Translations under genes and position numbers: made by a program
In this document: piece after piece, positions 37,205-49,025 of the stretch
How positions within the stretch are numbered: the first letter of the stretch is position 1
Layout of the letters: every line of letters starts with the position of its first letter
The notes under the pieces: model-generated
What the model was told of the DNA's origin: nothing
The model's database searches: none
The model's input: only the letters and a program-made list of their open reading frames with translations
From: Desarmillaria ectypa
Lineage: Eukaryota > Basidiomycota > Agaricomycetes > Agaricales > Physalacriaceae
Length of the DNA: 64,000 nt
Reading direction: 5' to 3'
NCBI GenBank assembly: GCA_030407005.1
Contig: JAUDYN010000007.1
Span: forward strand, 3,470,864-3,534,863

Positions 37205-37944
37205 AAGGTCGATCCGAAGATGACAGTGTTGATGATTCAATTTTGTTGGTGATTCTAGAGTCTATCAAAGGAGGGTGAGGCGCATTGACGGAGACACAAG
37301 TCAAGCGGCATTGGGAGAGGGGAAGTGGAGTGGCGAAGGGTCAAGCAAGTGCAATCATTGATACAGCCACTTCCAGGGCAAAGTCCGAGAGTTCTTAAAG
37401 TTGATTCAGGTTTAGTCCAGCGGTGCCGTGGAAACAGAAGCAGATAGTGAAGGATAATGGAGTAATGGAAGCGTATCCGAGGATATTTTTATGGAATAAA
37501 CGTGTTAACCGCAAGGATACTCGCACGAAGGAGAACGTGAGTGTACGGTATACACACGAAAGAGGCGTGTTCCGTTTTGCCCTGAACACGAGGCTCGCTC
37601 GCGGAGTAAGATATTTATCGGAGATTAGCGGATTTCTTTTTGTAGGTACCGCCGGAAGTCATTAAGACAAGACGTTCCTATGCGGAACAAGAGAGAATCC
37701 GGTGGAGGAAGAGAAGAACACAAAAGAAGGAAGCGTCCCGTGATCTCAAAGCTAGGTACGGATCAGGGGTGAACCGGTCACGGCCGGAGCTTAATGGGGT
37801 GATTTAGTTGCCGGGAATTTGACTAAAATTTATAGGTTTATCGGAATATATGCCGAAGGGGAGTTGAACCCCTACCGCTTACTAGTTAAATATTTAGGAT
37901 GGGGACCTGGAAGGCAAACATAATCACCGTTTAACCATCAAAGC
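37205..37944 (+). repeat. Third copy of the tRNA-bearing submodule
   Basis: Corresponds to 21560-22145 and 28120-28692. Shared blocks are CAGCCACTTCCAGGG, AAGTCCGAG, CAGCGGTGCCGT, CGCAAGGATACTCG, GGAGATTAGCGG and the tRNA-like end. It is the most diverged copy and the rightmost element of the mosaic; the Zn2Cys6 gene begins about 0.2 kb further on. Confidence 0.72.
37849..37944 (-). pseudogene. Decayed tRNA-Gly(UCC) relic
   Basis: Aligns with the tRNA copies at 22046 and 28594, including the CCTTCCA anticodon-loop stretch and the GGTAGGGGTTCAACTCCCC T-arm region. The 5' acceptor strand (TTTGA in place of GCCGA) no longer pairs with the 3' strand. The anticodon stem is weakened (GTTTGC). Several changes are C-to-T. 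It should not be charged. Confidence 0.75.
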
Positions 37945-38153
37945 ACACGGCTTGAATTTGGGTCAGCTTTTCTATCCATCCCTGAAGCAGCATTCTTCCA
38001 TTTCGGCATCATCCCATAATCGATCGTCCATAATCGATGTAAGATCCGTTTGAACCGCGCGATTACATCATGACGGAGATAAACCGGAAAAGGCTATTTT
38101 AACGTTTCAGGTTTTCTCTTTTATACTACGACGACAATGTAGGATGACTACAG

Positions 38154-38938
38154 ATGCTACCCTCCATTCGACAGCTGCATCCGTATCTCCCGTCCTCCTC
38201 TGCTGGTGATGGCGAAGGTGATGGTGGTGAGAGTGGAGGCGACGAGCCGAAGAAAAGGAAGAGGAAGAGGCAGGCGCTGAGCTGTACAGGTGCGTTTGCA
38301 TTATTGAGATGATAAAGTCTTATTGAAATACTGATTTCACGATTGGTAGAATGTAAGCGCCGCAAGATCAGATGTGATAGGAACCAGCCGTGTGCGCCAT
38401 GTATTAGGCGGGGAGAGCAAAGCAAATGCCTCTGGAATATAGTCGAGCCGACTGAAAAGTACGCGACTCGGGCCGAGTACGACGAACTGAAGGCGCGGGT
38501 GGAGCACCTAGAAGCTCTAGTTGAGAGGCTTACACAATCACAATCCCAGACTCATCCCCAGCCTGGACCACCGCCGTTCATCTCCCCGCCTACTCAGCCA
38601 AAAAACTTGGTAGCGCTGACGTTCCTGGTCCTGGGCGGACGTCAGCGCTGTTCTCGCCGCCTCCACCGCAGCCACCTCCGCCTCGGAGGTATACCGGCCC
38701 CGGATCTGCTTTTAGCACACCATATCAGTCCTCGTACTCGCCGTATTCCCCCTACCCGTATTCCCGCTCCTCGCCGACTTACTCGTCTTATCCACAACCG
38801 CCAATCCCATCTACCTCCACATCGGGGTTACCCTCTTCATCCGCCGTACCTTCTTCATCTGCTAGCTCTTCTTATCCTCCACCTAATCCGCCATCTCCAT
38901 CCCCCCCTCGGCGCTATAGCGATTCCGACCGGAGGTAA
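38154..38938 (+). CDS. Zn2Cys6 (Gal4-type) transcription factor, with apparent one-base frame break
   Basis: Exon 1 38154-38289, 60-nt intron 38290-38349, exon 2 38350-38938. An acidic Gly/Glu stretch and a basic KKRKRKR signal lead into the binuclear cluster: CTECKRRKIRCDRNQPC then CAPCIRRGEQSKC, spacing C-x2-C-x6-C-x5-C-x2-C-x8-C, split by the intron after the first Cys. A coiled-coil follows (YDELKARVEHLEALVERL). Such proteins bind CGG-containing promoter sites in the nucleus. After a run of six A at 38600-38605 the frame gives low-likelihood sequence. The next frame gives a Pro/Ser/Tyr-rich activation-type tail (SPPPPQPPPP, SPYSPYPYSRSSP) to TAA 38936-38938. One additional A would make a 241-residue protein, so the break is a recent deletion or a sequencing error. 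The protein lacks the large fungal-TF middle domain. Confidence 0.82.
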
Positions 38939-41900
38939 CCATCTTTAGCGCATAATAACTTGTACCCTGTTTCATACCATAAGTCTTTTCTGTGTATACT
39001 TACTTACTTATCTACCTAACTTTGTACGTCGTACTATTCTACTCAAGTTGTAGTATATACATACTGTATACAAGTTTTTCCCTTCTCTTACAGCACTGCA
39101 GTGGCCCGAACTTTTCTTTCAAGTAATTCGTCATCTTGGTGAAATCCATGATGCCGATTCCTGTATCTAACTACCAGCCAAAGATAAAAGATACCACCCT
39201 CCTTCTCGCTGAGAATCGAAAGACTGATCTACATACATGGCGCACTCTAGCCGCTAAACTGAGCTTTCCTTACCACGTCTACCTGACTTGGCCATCACGT
39301 TAAATAACTAGTACTTGGCGCCCCGCAGTTATCAAATCTACCCCACGTACTGAAGTGTTACTGACAGAGAACGTTATGCTTTTCACGCTACCATGTACGA
39401 ATTCCCTCGTCGAGTTAGGCTTACCGCAGCTTTCCGCTTGTCGTATATACTGCGGAAACAGCCCCCGCAGCTAAATTGAGGTACTAAATCTGTACAAGGG
39501 CAATGCAGTCGTCAAGGACCAGCCACAGGAGAATACCTCGCATCTTTCCTTCTGTACCGGAAAAAGGAGATGAGTACGGCTTGGATTCTTATTAAGTCTT
39601 TTTACCATCTCGAGACCGCCCACCACCATCAGATATATAACGTGGCGTTATTGCTATTAACGAATGCCTTCTTTTTTGGTTATATCAAGGCAGGTCAGTA
39701 GGGTGGGTCATTTATAGGCTCCGAAAGGCCTCACTTTCTTCCGGAAATATAATGTTTAGTAAATACTTTGACAGGTAACTTTCCACTTGGCGTAAACGGA
39801 GGTATCGTAGCGTAACCTGTGGGAGGCTATCACTTTCTCAACGAAATATGCTGGAAACCGACAACCCAGTGAAAAATATCCCAAGGCAACTCAAAAACGG
39901 GTGTTGGGAATCAATGTTAGTATATCGGCGTGGACTTTGTGTCTCAACGAACATTGAAATCATAGAAAATTTACCAGACACAACAATGCAACACTGGCCA
40001 ATGAGCTAGAGTGCTGCGTCTGTGTGGGCACGAGCTTACGAAGGTCTGGCCCAGTCGGAGGTTCGTACGGGATGAGATGTTTACTTTAGCTAATCCGGCT
40101 TCTCTTTCCGTCTTTGCTAAATTAACGCTGGAGGATTTTTTCTGTCTCCCTATCGCACTTCGCCATGGGTAAGAGGAACTTAACGGTCTTCTCTAAAGGC
40201 GAAACCTGGCACTTTGATGATGATTGCAAGGGATAGCTGCAGTGTTTATGTACTCTATAGGCGCTGGAGTGCCCATTCAAGTAACCTCCCTTATGTTTTC
40301 GATTCACTTAGAATCATAGGACTTCGTATCCTATCCTCATGTAACCCTGGTACTGGAAATTAGAACGGAGCTTTCTAAAAACAGCGGAAGGGATGCGTAT
40401 TCATGCCTGTTCAATGGGATGTCTTGCTGGCTTTGTGCGACGCCTGATACTTTATTACAGGCAGGCAGTTGTTGGAGAATAAAAAGCTTAACGTTGGAAT
40501 GTTAGCATAGCGAACAACGAAGAGAAAAGTTACGTGTCACTTGAAGACCGAGATATATCCCTGTCGGCTGAAATACTCCACATTGGCAAAATGCTTACCC
40601 AACTTTTACAGTCTCTCGAATGTTCTTCCCATCGTGATACGTTATGAAGGATATAGTTCGCATTCACAAATCAAACAATTCGCACTTTTGGTTCTCACTA
40701 TTGAATCTCGAGTGGCTATCAAAGGCGAGTTCTTCAGGATATTGCGGTAAATGATTCCGTACTTACTGTTTTAGAGTCGAGATCATCATGGAAAGCCCCC
40801 ATCGCTTGGTGAATACTGCATTACGCCATCGAGAGGGCCACCAAGTCTGACTGACATTCCCAAGGTTGCTTTTCTTCGTCTCCCGTCGATAATTCTGCCC
40901 CATTGTTCCGATTTTGCAGCGTCGTTCCATATGAATGACGAACGAGGAGAGGGTAAGCATTGCGTGCACGGTGCAGGAAGGCACTCATATTCCCTTGGGA
41001 TCAAAATGATATATACATTCTGATTCCGCCAGGATGCCACACAATATGTTGTTCGATTGTCCTACGATAGATATCTGGGATAAATGACGTCATGGTATTC
41101 TTGGATAAACATTGCCCACATCAGTACAGCTTCAATGGGAATCGAACCGCCCACAAAACGAAAAGCTCATGCATGCAATATCTACGCACTGAATCACAAG
41201 TGCTACATTCGGCTGCGTCAAGGCTCAATGTATACTCTGGAGCGATAGACGAGATATCGAAGAATTTCCCAGTCTGATTCCAATGCGTTCGTCTTACCAT
41301 ATTTTCTCAACGTTCATATAGGACGCCAGTATGAGGGGTTCGCTATCTTCTTAGTCAGATATCGAACGTAAACGTGGGACTTCCCGATACCAGATAACAA
41401 GGCCCTACATGTCCCTTCATATTGATCTCCGCAAGATATCTTTACCTCTCATCCCGACGAGATCATTCATCAGAAATATCTTCCACCGGGCATTTACAGG
41501 CATTTCCAGGCCAACGAACTCGATGAGTCTTCCGAAGCCCGAGTGCTTTCTTTTTCATTTTCTTTCCGCCAAGCTGGTCACTACTGTGCCTGAAGGTTGA
41601 CATTAGTTGTTCTCGTGCATCATTAAAAATGCTAATGTTTGGGAGTATTTGGCCCAAATGAGGTATGGAAATATAACGCCTTCGGACTGCGTACATATGC
41701 GCCGTTTCTCGCCTTTTCTTCTAGATTACCTAGGGTATCTACACCATGTCGTGTCTTTGACCTACCTCTACCCTAGCATCAGATAAACTCCGTTCAATGA
41801 CTTGCAGCTGAGGGGTTCTGTTCTTCGACTTCCGAAATAATGCTATCTGAATTCTGTGCGTGAGATCCGTTTTCCTATGGTCACATTGCTCAGATTTATC

Positions 41901-41970
41901 ACTTTTATTGTCCACCTCTGTCGATTATCCGTCCTTTCTTTCTCCTTGGCTGGGGGCACTAGAAATTTAG
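38939..41970. other. Intergenic, no supportable gene
   Basis: Three kilobases without a recognisable exon chain. Frames near 40763-41040 and 41463-41696 (minus) carry no known motif. No repeat shared with other parts of the window was noticed. Confidence 0.35.
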
Positions 41971-42012
41971 CGTGGTCACCTGCGTGGTACCATGCTTGCG
42001 CGCCGCGCAAGT
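41971..42012 (-). repeat. CCACGCA-type minisatellite, inverted copy
   Basis: Reads GTGGTCACCTGCGTGGTACC on the plus strand, that is GTACCACGCAGGTGACCAC on the minus strand. This matches units of the two plus-strand arrays at 42448 and 43781 in opposite orientation. Confidence 0.55.
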
Positions 42013-42447
42013 TCAACCCTTAGTTGAAGTGACTTATTAGTTGACTTTACTTTACATGTTTCTTAATGATAATAGAGTATATCTTGCTCATCATTAACAT
42101 GTCCTCCACAATTCACAGGTCGCAATTAGGCTCAGTTCCGATATTTATCAAAAATGATGTTAAATGTTACTGTGCTTCGTGATAGTCAATTAAAAACTTT
42201 CCAGCTTTAGGTTTATGTTTCCAAGGTATGTTTGTATCGTACACTTACATATCTATAATTAAGAGAAGGTAATAATGTCAAAGATGCCTAATTTTCCCTT
42301 TTTATCGCTCAAAAGTCTTTAACTAACACTAGTATACTGCTATAGACATAATCCTGACATAAAATCCGCACGAACCGCCTGAAAACCGAAGGAACTATTC
42401 AGTCTAAACATATGAACAATATACTTTCTTCTGGATATAAACCTTGG

Positions 42448-42530
42448 ACCACGCAAGTGACCACGCTGGCGTACCATGCAACCACGCAACCACGCCGCCA
42501 CGCACGCCACGCAGGCACCACGCAGGTGTG
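42448..42530 (+). repeat. CCACGCA minisatellite array
   Basis: About eight irregular units of (A)CCACGC(A) in 83 bp, broken by GTACCATGC. The flanks are strongly AT-rich, so the array stands out by composition. Together with the inverted copy at 41971 it brackets an AT-rich block of about 0.44 kb. Confidence 0.7.
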
Positions 42531-43780
42531 CATATCATTGTTTTGTGAGAGTACATCGTTATTATACTCTTCTGATAGTTATAATATTAACTCCTACATC
42601 AATTATGTTTCAAAAATTTTATAATCCGGAAATATTTCCATAATATACTTGAAATTAAATGATATATCTAAAGAAGAGTCTGATAAATTTTAATCAAGTT
42701 CCAATATAATGGTAAAACTGAGTTATTAAGTTTGCCGATGCTGTTTCTTAAGTATTGGTTGCGTAGCCTCAAATGTGGTGTGGTCAATATCAAGTTCAAA
42801 ATCTCCATCCGGCCATCTATCCCACATCTCATGCAAGTTTTAACTCTTGATCGAATTTAGTGCTGTATTTTTATCATCATGTGTTAGCTTGGAATTATTG
42901 GTGGTAGTGGATACATCCTTAGTGCGGAACTGAAGATATAACCGTTATCCATTGTCCTTTGTTTTTGCAGAACTGTCTGGTCCAGACTGCATGGGTAACA
43001 GCCTTCAGTTCCAATGGGGCTGACGGAGCTTTGACTTACTGTTTGAAAAATTCGGTTTCTTTAGAATTTTGTGACGGAGTGTCGGCTTGTTTCACTGGTT
43101 TTGGTACATAACATTGCACATATCCTAGAAAATGCATACACTCCTATCAATAATGCCATGTATCGTGAAGCAATGAGTCAAAATGGATACTTACCACTTG
43201 CATCGAACGCTGGAACATGTGTTGAGAGAAAATTGAAGTGGATAATCCCTCCAGGACTTGATGTCGGAGTTGCAAGCATGCCCGTAGTCGGTCCTACATT
43301 ATTCCATGGACATATGTGTATTTCCAGTTCATTTTCTTCTATTTTACCTGTCTATGTACATTCACACTGTCTACCAAACAATATATATCCGTCGTAGTTG
43401 TACTTTGTGCCTCAGATGTGTCTCTCACATTCCGAGTGCTTGTCTGAGTTATCTTCTGTATAGATATCTACTTTGCACTCTAACAATTGATGTGTCTTCG
43501 TTTCGATGCTCATGCAAGTTTTCCTCCGACCTGTGACGTAGATATTGCTCGAATTTATCCTTGCAGGTGAACATTTGCATGAGCTATACCAGACGAAGAG
43601 ATCCAAGGTCTGACGTCTCACACAGGTAGCAAAAGATATTCCTGGACAAATTCACAAGGATATTCATTCAGAGCCTATGACAGTACTAACAGAAAATGAC
43701 GCGGTGAACACAACAGTAGAATGGAGCAGAGTGCATTGAGTTGTATTTAATGGAACTTTTATTGCATCTGTGATTTGTCA
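42531..43780. other. AT-rich block between minisatellite arrays
   Basis: No gene supported. One frame at 43071-43397 has a plausible length but no recognisable motif. Composition is more AT-rich than the gene-bearing parts. Confidence 0.35.
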
Positions 43781-43842
43781 ACCACGCAGACAACCACGCA
43801 GACAACCACGCAGCCACGCAGCCACGCAGGCTACCACGCAGA
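43781..43842 (+). repeat. CCACGCAGACA minisatellite array
   Basis: Seven units of ACCACGCAGACA or GCCACGCA type in 62 bp. Same core as the array at 42448, about 1.25 kb away. Confidence 0.72.
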
Positions 43843-46833
43843 ATTCTTCTTACCCCTTGGCTCGTCGTCCGTCCAGTTTTTACTGGCTGTGTCAACGCGT
43901 AATGTTTCCTCGGAAGGGTCAACGAAGGAACGAACCGGCATTCAGCCTGGGATCATGTTGACTTGAAATGTGGAAGTCAAACCTTTATGTTGTAAAATGG
44001 CGTGTAATAGAGGTGATGAGCGTAGTGGTAAACCACGAGACTTGACCATGTGGGAGAGGTTGGTGAAAACATTTATGAGTTATTGGTGGGCTGGTCTGCC
44101 TGGTATATATACTACAAGGTATGTACTTCTAGAATATACTATTGTCTACTAAAGTTCATGTCTGACTCATTGCTGAGTGAGCAGACATACGATCGACTCA
44201 GGGAGAAGGTACGCGAAGGATCGCGCGCTTCAACGTTGCTCCGATTGCCGGATTGCCGTATGCGGCGGAGCGCATCTTCAACACTTTACCCTCCCCCCAC
44301 TTCCATCATACTTCCCGGTGACACTATCTAACAAAAACACTTCGACTACTCCACTTAGTTAGCCGAAGCTTAAGCCGCAGAGCTTCATCTATGCACTTCC
44401 TGCAGCGAATGTCTAGCTAGCCGAACAACCCGCACTTACTCGAACTAGTCAGACCGATCGACCAATTCATCGTTTCTGTAGAGAGCACTCTGTGTATGCT
44501 TTATTACCGCAATTGGTGACGTTTATTTTGCTTAATACGAACCATGGTAGCCCATATTGCCACTACGTCCTGGAATTCCCCCCAGCCCCCAAAACCTCGA
44601 GAACTCGATGCAACTGTAACTTTGACCTGGTCGATGCGCGCCTGTTCATGTAGAAGAAGATCAGGATATCTGAGCCTTCCTTTCTTCTATAGTGGCGTTA
44701 CTGATTTGCGACGCCTTGATGCAGTCTGAATGATGACGAGTCAGCGGTATAGGCGACGAAGCCAGGTTATTGCATGGAGTCCTCGGGATACAGTGCGAGT
44801 CGTTCTTATCACACCAAGTCATTATCTGATCTTGACGTTATTTATTCTAACTGAATGCTGATCTTCTGGGCTCCGATACCACTCGGCATCTCTTATGATA
44901 GCTTTCATCCGTGAAGCACAGAAGAGTCTTTGGAATGCTTGAGCTTCGGAGTCTCACATAATGCTCTTCATGAATATTTTGCTTCTCGTTATTAAAGGAT
45001 AACACCGAAACTACCAAGAGCAACATAGGAACAGTATGTCTATTTCCAGAGTTACAACTTTATCCTCCACTAATGTAGGATGAGATCTGGAGAATCCTCA
45101 ACGCTTCAATCTATTTTCATTCATCTTTGGGTGCCTGTAGGTATACTGAACTGTTAGTTGCTACTTCGCCAATCGCTTCTTTTCATATATACAGGTATAA
45201 CGAGTTTCACAGGGAGTTTGCGCAGTACAGCCATCTTGTAGATGAAGGACTCCCCGTTTCTCGACAAATCACTACGTGGTGGAATCTCCCCAAGTTACTA
45301 TTCTTTTTGTCATAATTGCATTGCCCCTCCGCCTGACCACAAGATTGCCATCATCATAACATTGCAGACGGCACCTTGCACTTTGAAATGCCGGTCGACG
45401 ACGTAGCTTTGGTTCAAAGTCATTTTGCACAAATGGTCAGCAAATTTCTCCGTCGTTTTCCTTATCTCTGACTATTTTCTTAGAGATTCTCTCCTTCGAT
45501 TTCGTTCCACTCCCCATCATGACACCTTCTGGCCGTACTTTGTGATGATAACATATCTGACATATCCTGACGATGCCGCCTTTGATGTATCAAGCCCATC
45601 CTCATCTGACAAACTCTTCCAATCTTATTCTCGGCATAGACAGTGCCCACCGCTAATGACACCATTCTTCCAGTCATACAAGTAACTCCTTATATGGCCC
45701 GTCCTTCTAATGAAGCAATATGCCGCACTCCCCGAAAACTCTGAGCCGGAGGCTGACGGCGATGAAAAATACGTAACGTCATCTTTCTCTCGTATGACGT
45801 GCTTAGATTGTGATCGTAGACGAGCTTTATCCCTAGCTGCAAGTAAAAGGGTGGAAACTCTTCTCTTATCGGACTTTCTGGAAGGACAAACTGATTCAGT
45901 AGTATGATAGGTATGGCTATCACAACGCGTTAGTGCTTTTCGAGTCTGAAGGAGACAATCATAATGTGAGAGGCATGAATATCTTGTTCAAATGGTTATT
46001 GAGATACGCGGGTCGAATAATGCGTCTGAGGAACTCCTTGGTGAAGGTCTCCACCGACTCAAAATACATCGAAAGCCCCAGTTTGACAGGCTAGATGAGT
46101 AATCCAAATGCGAGGAATTTATTAATACACATGACGCGATGGAAATACCAAGAAAATCCCACAGCACATCGAAACGGTATGAAAAGACCGCCTGTGGGAG
46201 ACCGCCACCGTGAACGTAAACAGTAGGCTCGCCTCAAAAGTTTTCAGCACCTGCATTGGCATCACAAGGTACACATCCATATGTCGCAATACCCGCGATG
46301 GCCAGGGCATTCCGTGTGCGGATACCTGTCGGTTACTCTTTTCCTGAGGTCCAACTGCCGAAGGCTTTTGGGGGGATGAGGGCTATGAGATTGCGTTGTG
46401 GTGCTCTGGTTTTGGTCATAATGACGTACTCTACCATGTCCGTTGAGGAATCGCTGTCAGAGCTTGAATGCTTTATGCGGGTTTGCCGGATACATCGCGT
46501 CTATTACCCTCTACGGGATAGGCAAGTCTACAAGATTTCTCGATGCCTATTATTTGTTTTTCCTCTCTGTTTATATCATCTCAAGAAGGACATGAACTAA
46601 GAAGCGCATAGGGAGCCTCGCTCAAGCACGGAAATTGTTTTCGTGTGACAAATGCTATCGAACTGCCGCATATCACTCCTTCTGACAAATGCCTTGTCAG
46701 TGGCACCCACCGAACCCCACGCATCCGAGGACATACCGTTGCGTTTCTCTTGTCTCAGTCACGATCCCCGAACGCCGCTCTCAAGCATGGGAATGCAGAT
46801 TATTTTTGGCCTTTTATCCGCATCCCAGAGCAC
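43843..46833. other. Intergenic, no supportable gene
   Basis: Several frames of 60-115 codons (for example 45425-45685 and 46256-46600, plus) but no recognisable domain, signal peptide or exon chain. Confidence 0.35.
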
Positions 46834-46840
46834 TATATAA
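46834..46840 (+). promoter_or_regulatory. TATA box of first Kre9/Knh1-like gene
   Basis: TATATAA within CACTATATAA, 48 bp before the ATG. The paralog at 52627 has the same CACTATATAA string 52 bp before its ATG. Confidence 0.6.
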
Positions 46841-46881
46841 TCGGACAGAAATGCTTTTTATCTCAACACAACCTAAAGAAC

Positions 46882-47373
46882 ATGAAGTTCGCTTTCTCTA
46901 CTACATTCTTCACTGCTCTCATCGCAGTTGCCTGTGCAACTCCCGCGGCTAAACGCGACATCTTCAATCCACCCATTCTGTCCCCGACCACGGGTACAAC
47001 ATGGTTTGTGGAGACGACTCAGACCGTCTCTTGGGATACCTCCAACCCACCCGACTTGATCACCAACCGTAACCACAGCAGCATTAGGCTGACCAAGGGC
47101 GGCGCGTTTTTACCGTGTACGTCCGTTATTATTGATTGTCTGCCCTGATTTACTGTGGATGCAGTTGTTCTGGCGTCCGAGTTTGATATCTTGTTGGGAA
47201 AGATCAAGGTTAATGTTCCGTTAGTTGCTGAAGGAGATGATTATGCCATTGTTCGTGAGTGGCTTTTCCGTTTGGGTCCTAATGCTGGCGCTGATTATGA
47301 TGTATTAATAGTCTTTGGTGATTCGGGAAACTTGGGCAAAGAGTTTAGCATCAAGGGTGGTTCTGCCAACTAA
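46882..47373 (+). CDS. Small secreted Kre9/Knh1-like (GPI-anchored membrane family N-domain) protein, copy 1
   Basis: Exons 46882-47116, 47165-47254 and 47312-47373 (introns 48 and 57 nt) give 128 aa ending TAA. A signal peptide (MKFAFSTTFFTALIAVACA) is followed by a dibasic KR at about residue 24-25, a likely Kex2 site. A single beta-sandwich domain of the Kre9/Knh1-like type follows (PF10342): ILSPTTGTTW, TVSWDTSNPP, SSIRLTKGG, then EGDDYAIVLFGDSGN and the final EFSIKGG. It has no Ser/Thr-rich tail and no GPI-anchor signal, so it is probably a free secreted protein. In yeast this family supports beta-1,6-glucan assembly; in basidiomycetes the short forms are uncharacterised. A paralog with identical exon pattern lies 5.7 kb downstream. 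Confidence 0.85.
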
Positions 47374-49025
47374 ACGTTTTCAATTATTTCACGAATTGTA
47401 GTTGATTTTTCTTCTCGGTTAAATCTGCTCTTCATTCTCGATTGTCTTGAAATATCTCAAACTTACTTCCAACGTATGAATTTCAACTCGGCCTTCAAAC
47501 AACGGGTATAACAATGAACCAAATCGCGGGAGGTAAACGGCAATAATATATTTAACCTATTTTCTGAACATGGAGTTCGGCGGGAGATTTTAGTTTTATT
47601 TCCGTCTTTGCATGACGGTGATAATACAGTAGTACGAGAACTATACTGCTCTCACTGAGAAATTGAGCCAATGAGAGGAAGAGAACACTCAAGCACGCCA
47701 AGTGAAATTGCGATGATAGTTGCCAATAATCGGGGTTCCGATCCCAAATGCCTATAGGCTGGGGCTCGTTTAATCGCGTATATAGTCAGATTTTACAAAT
47801 GTGCAGAACAGATTCAGTCGCAGCTCCTTGCAATCACAGAAGAAGGCGATATTTGTTCTACAATTCACGGACACGTCAGACAAAAAAGCAATGGAATTCC
47901 CATCTCTTTGAACATCATTAACTGTATGTGTCTGCGACCTGTTCGCACCCACAAAATAAAACACATATAATCGGGTGTGCAGAGATGTTCCCCTTCCTCG
48001 GAGGGAGAACGAAATATACATACACAGAGCCTGGATGGCAAACAATATTCCTTTATCAATCGGTGGGTATGTGTACCTTTTGTCTGCGGCCCTTTTAATT
48101 GCGTAACAAAGGATTTATACTCAGGTTTGGATAGAATTTTCCTCGTTACGAGATACACCCCATGGACTTGAACATAAAGCTCAACAACGATGGCCAAAGA
48201 CGAAGATAGAATACTTTGGAGGTGCCCCAAATTCTGTACGTGCACTTCTTTGACTGCATATTTTGCACACCTCTTCATAAATATGTAATGGTGATCATCG
48301 GAAAGCATCAATCACTCGCAGACCCGGTGATCTCGTCATAAACACGTCCATGTCGCTAATGGCAGGCAGGTTATGTCATACCACCTAATTCTCATCAAAA
48401 TTGACAGCCCATGCCGAATAACTTAGGGAAAGCGATATCCCCGCGCTGACATACGAATGCTGCCGATCGACTTTGAGGTCACCATCCTATTTAAATGTAC
48501 ATTTAGGACCCGTCTTAAGCTGCATTGTTGACAGACTGCCATTTATTCTGGTTCATTCCAGCCTGCTTCATATTTCTACCTATCGGGCAGGCAGCTCGGA
48601 CGGAAATGATTGATGGAAGTCCTTTTTAGACGCGCTCGTACATACCGGGAATAGCGATTGCCGAGTCTTGCAATCGATGCATCATCACCTCTGACACTAT
48701 CTGCGAGCGCTTCATCATCCTTTTGTTTCCGGCTTGCTGACAGTGTGCGCCAGTGTTCGCCTAGTCTCCCCTTGTCCACGATTCTACACCCGAGTCTCGT
48801 TTTCAATACACCCACATTTTTAGCCTTACATTCCAAGATCTATGGCACCTACCTTCTTGTTTTACAGCAAGCTACGCACTTCATCGTCTCCTGCTCTCAA
48901 TATATACTTATCTTGGCTGTTTCAATCACAATAGCGCTATCTGCAAAGAATCCTACGCGACTTTGTATTTGTAACATAATATATTATTGTCAAGTGCTCT
49001 TATACAAAAGCATTGTGCGCCTATA
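47374..49025. other. Intergenic / possible relic sequence
   Basis: No intact gene. A minus-strand frame at 47865-48311 has no recognisable motif. A short block near 47773-47800 (TATAGTCAG) is loosely repeated near 49943-49970. This could be the worn end of the caspase relic that follows, but I cannot show it. Confidence 0.35.

Noticed and set aside
41130..41220. GGGAATCGAACC, possible minus-strand tRNA
   Set aside because: T-stem does not pair and no acceptor partner is found.
43781..43842. CCACGCA array as a CRISPR-like repeat
   Set aside because: Units are 7-12 bp with no spacers, in a eukaryotic chromosome; a minisatellite.
47865..48311. 148-codon minus-strand frame as a gene
   Set aside because: No recognisable family and no start context; lies among decayed caspase-related sequence.
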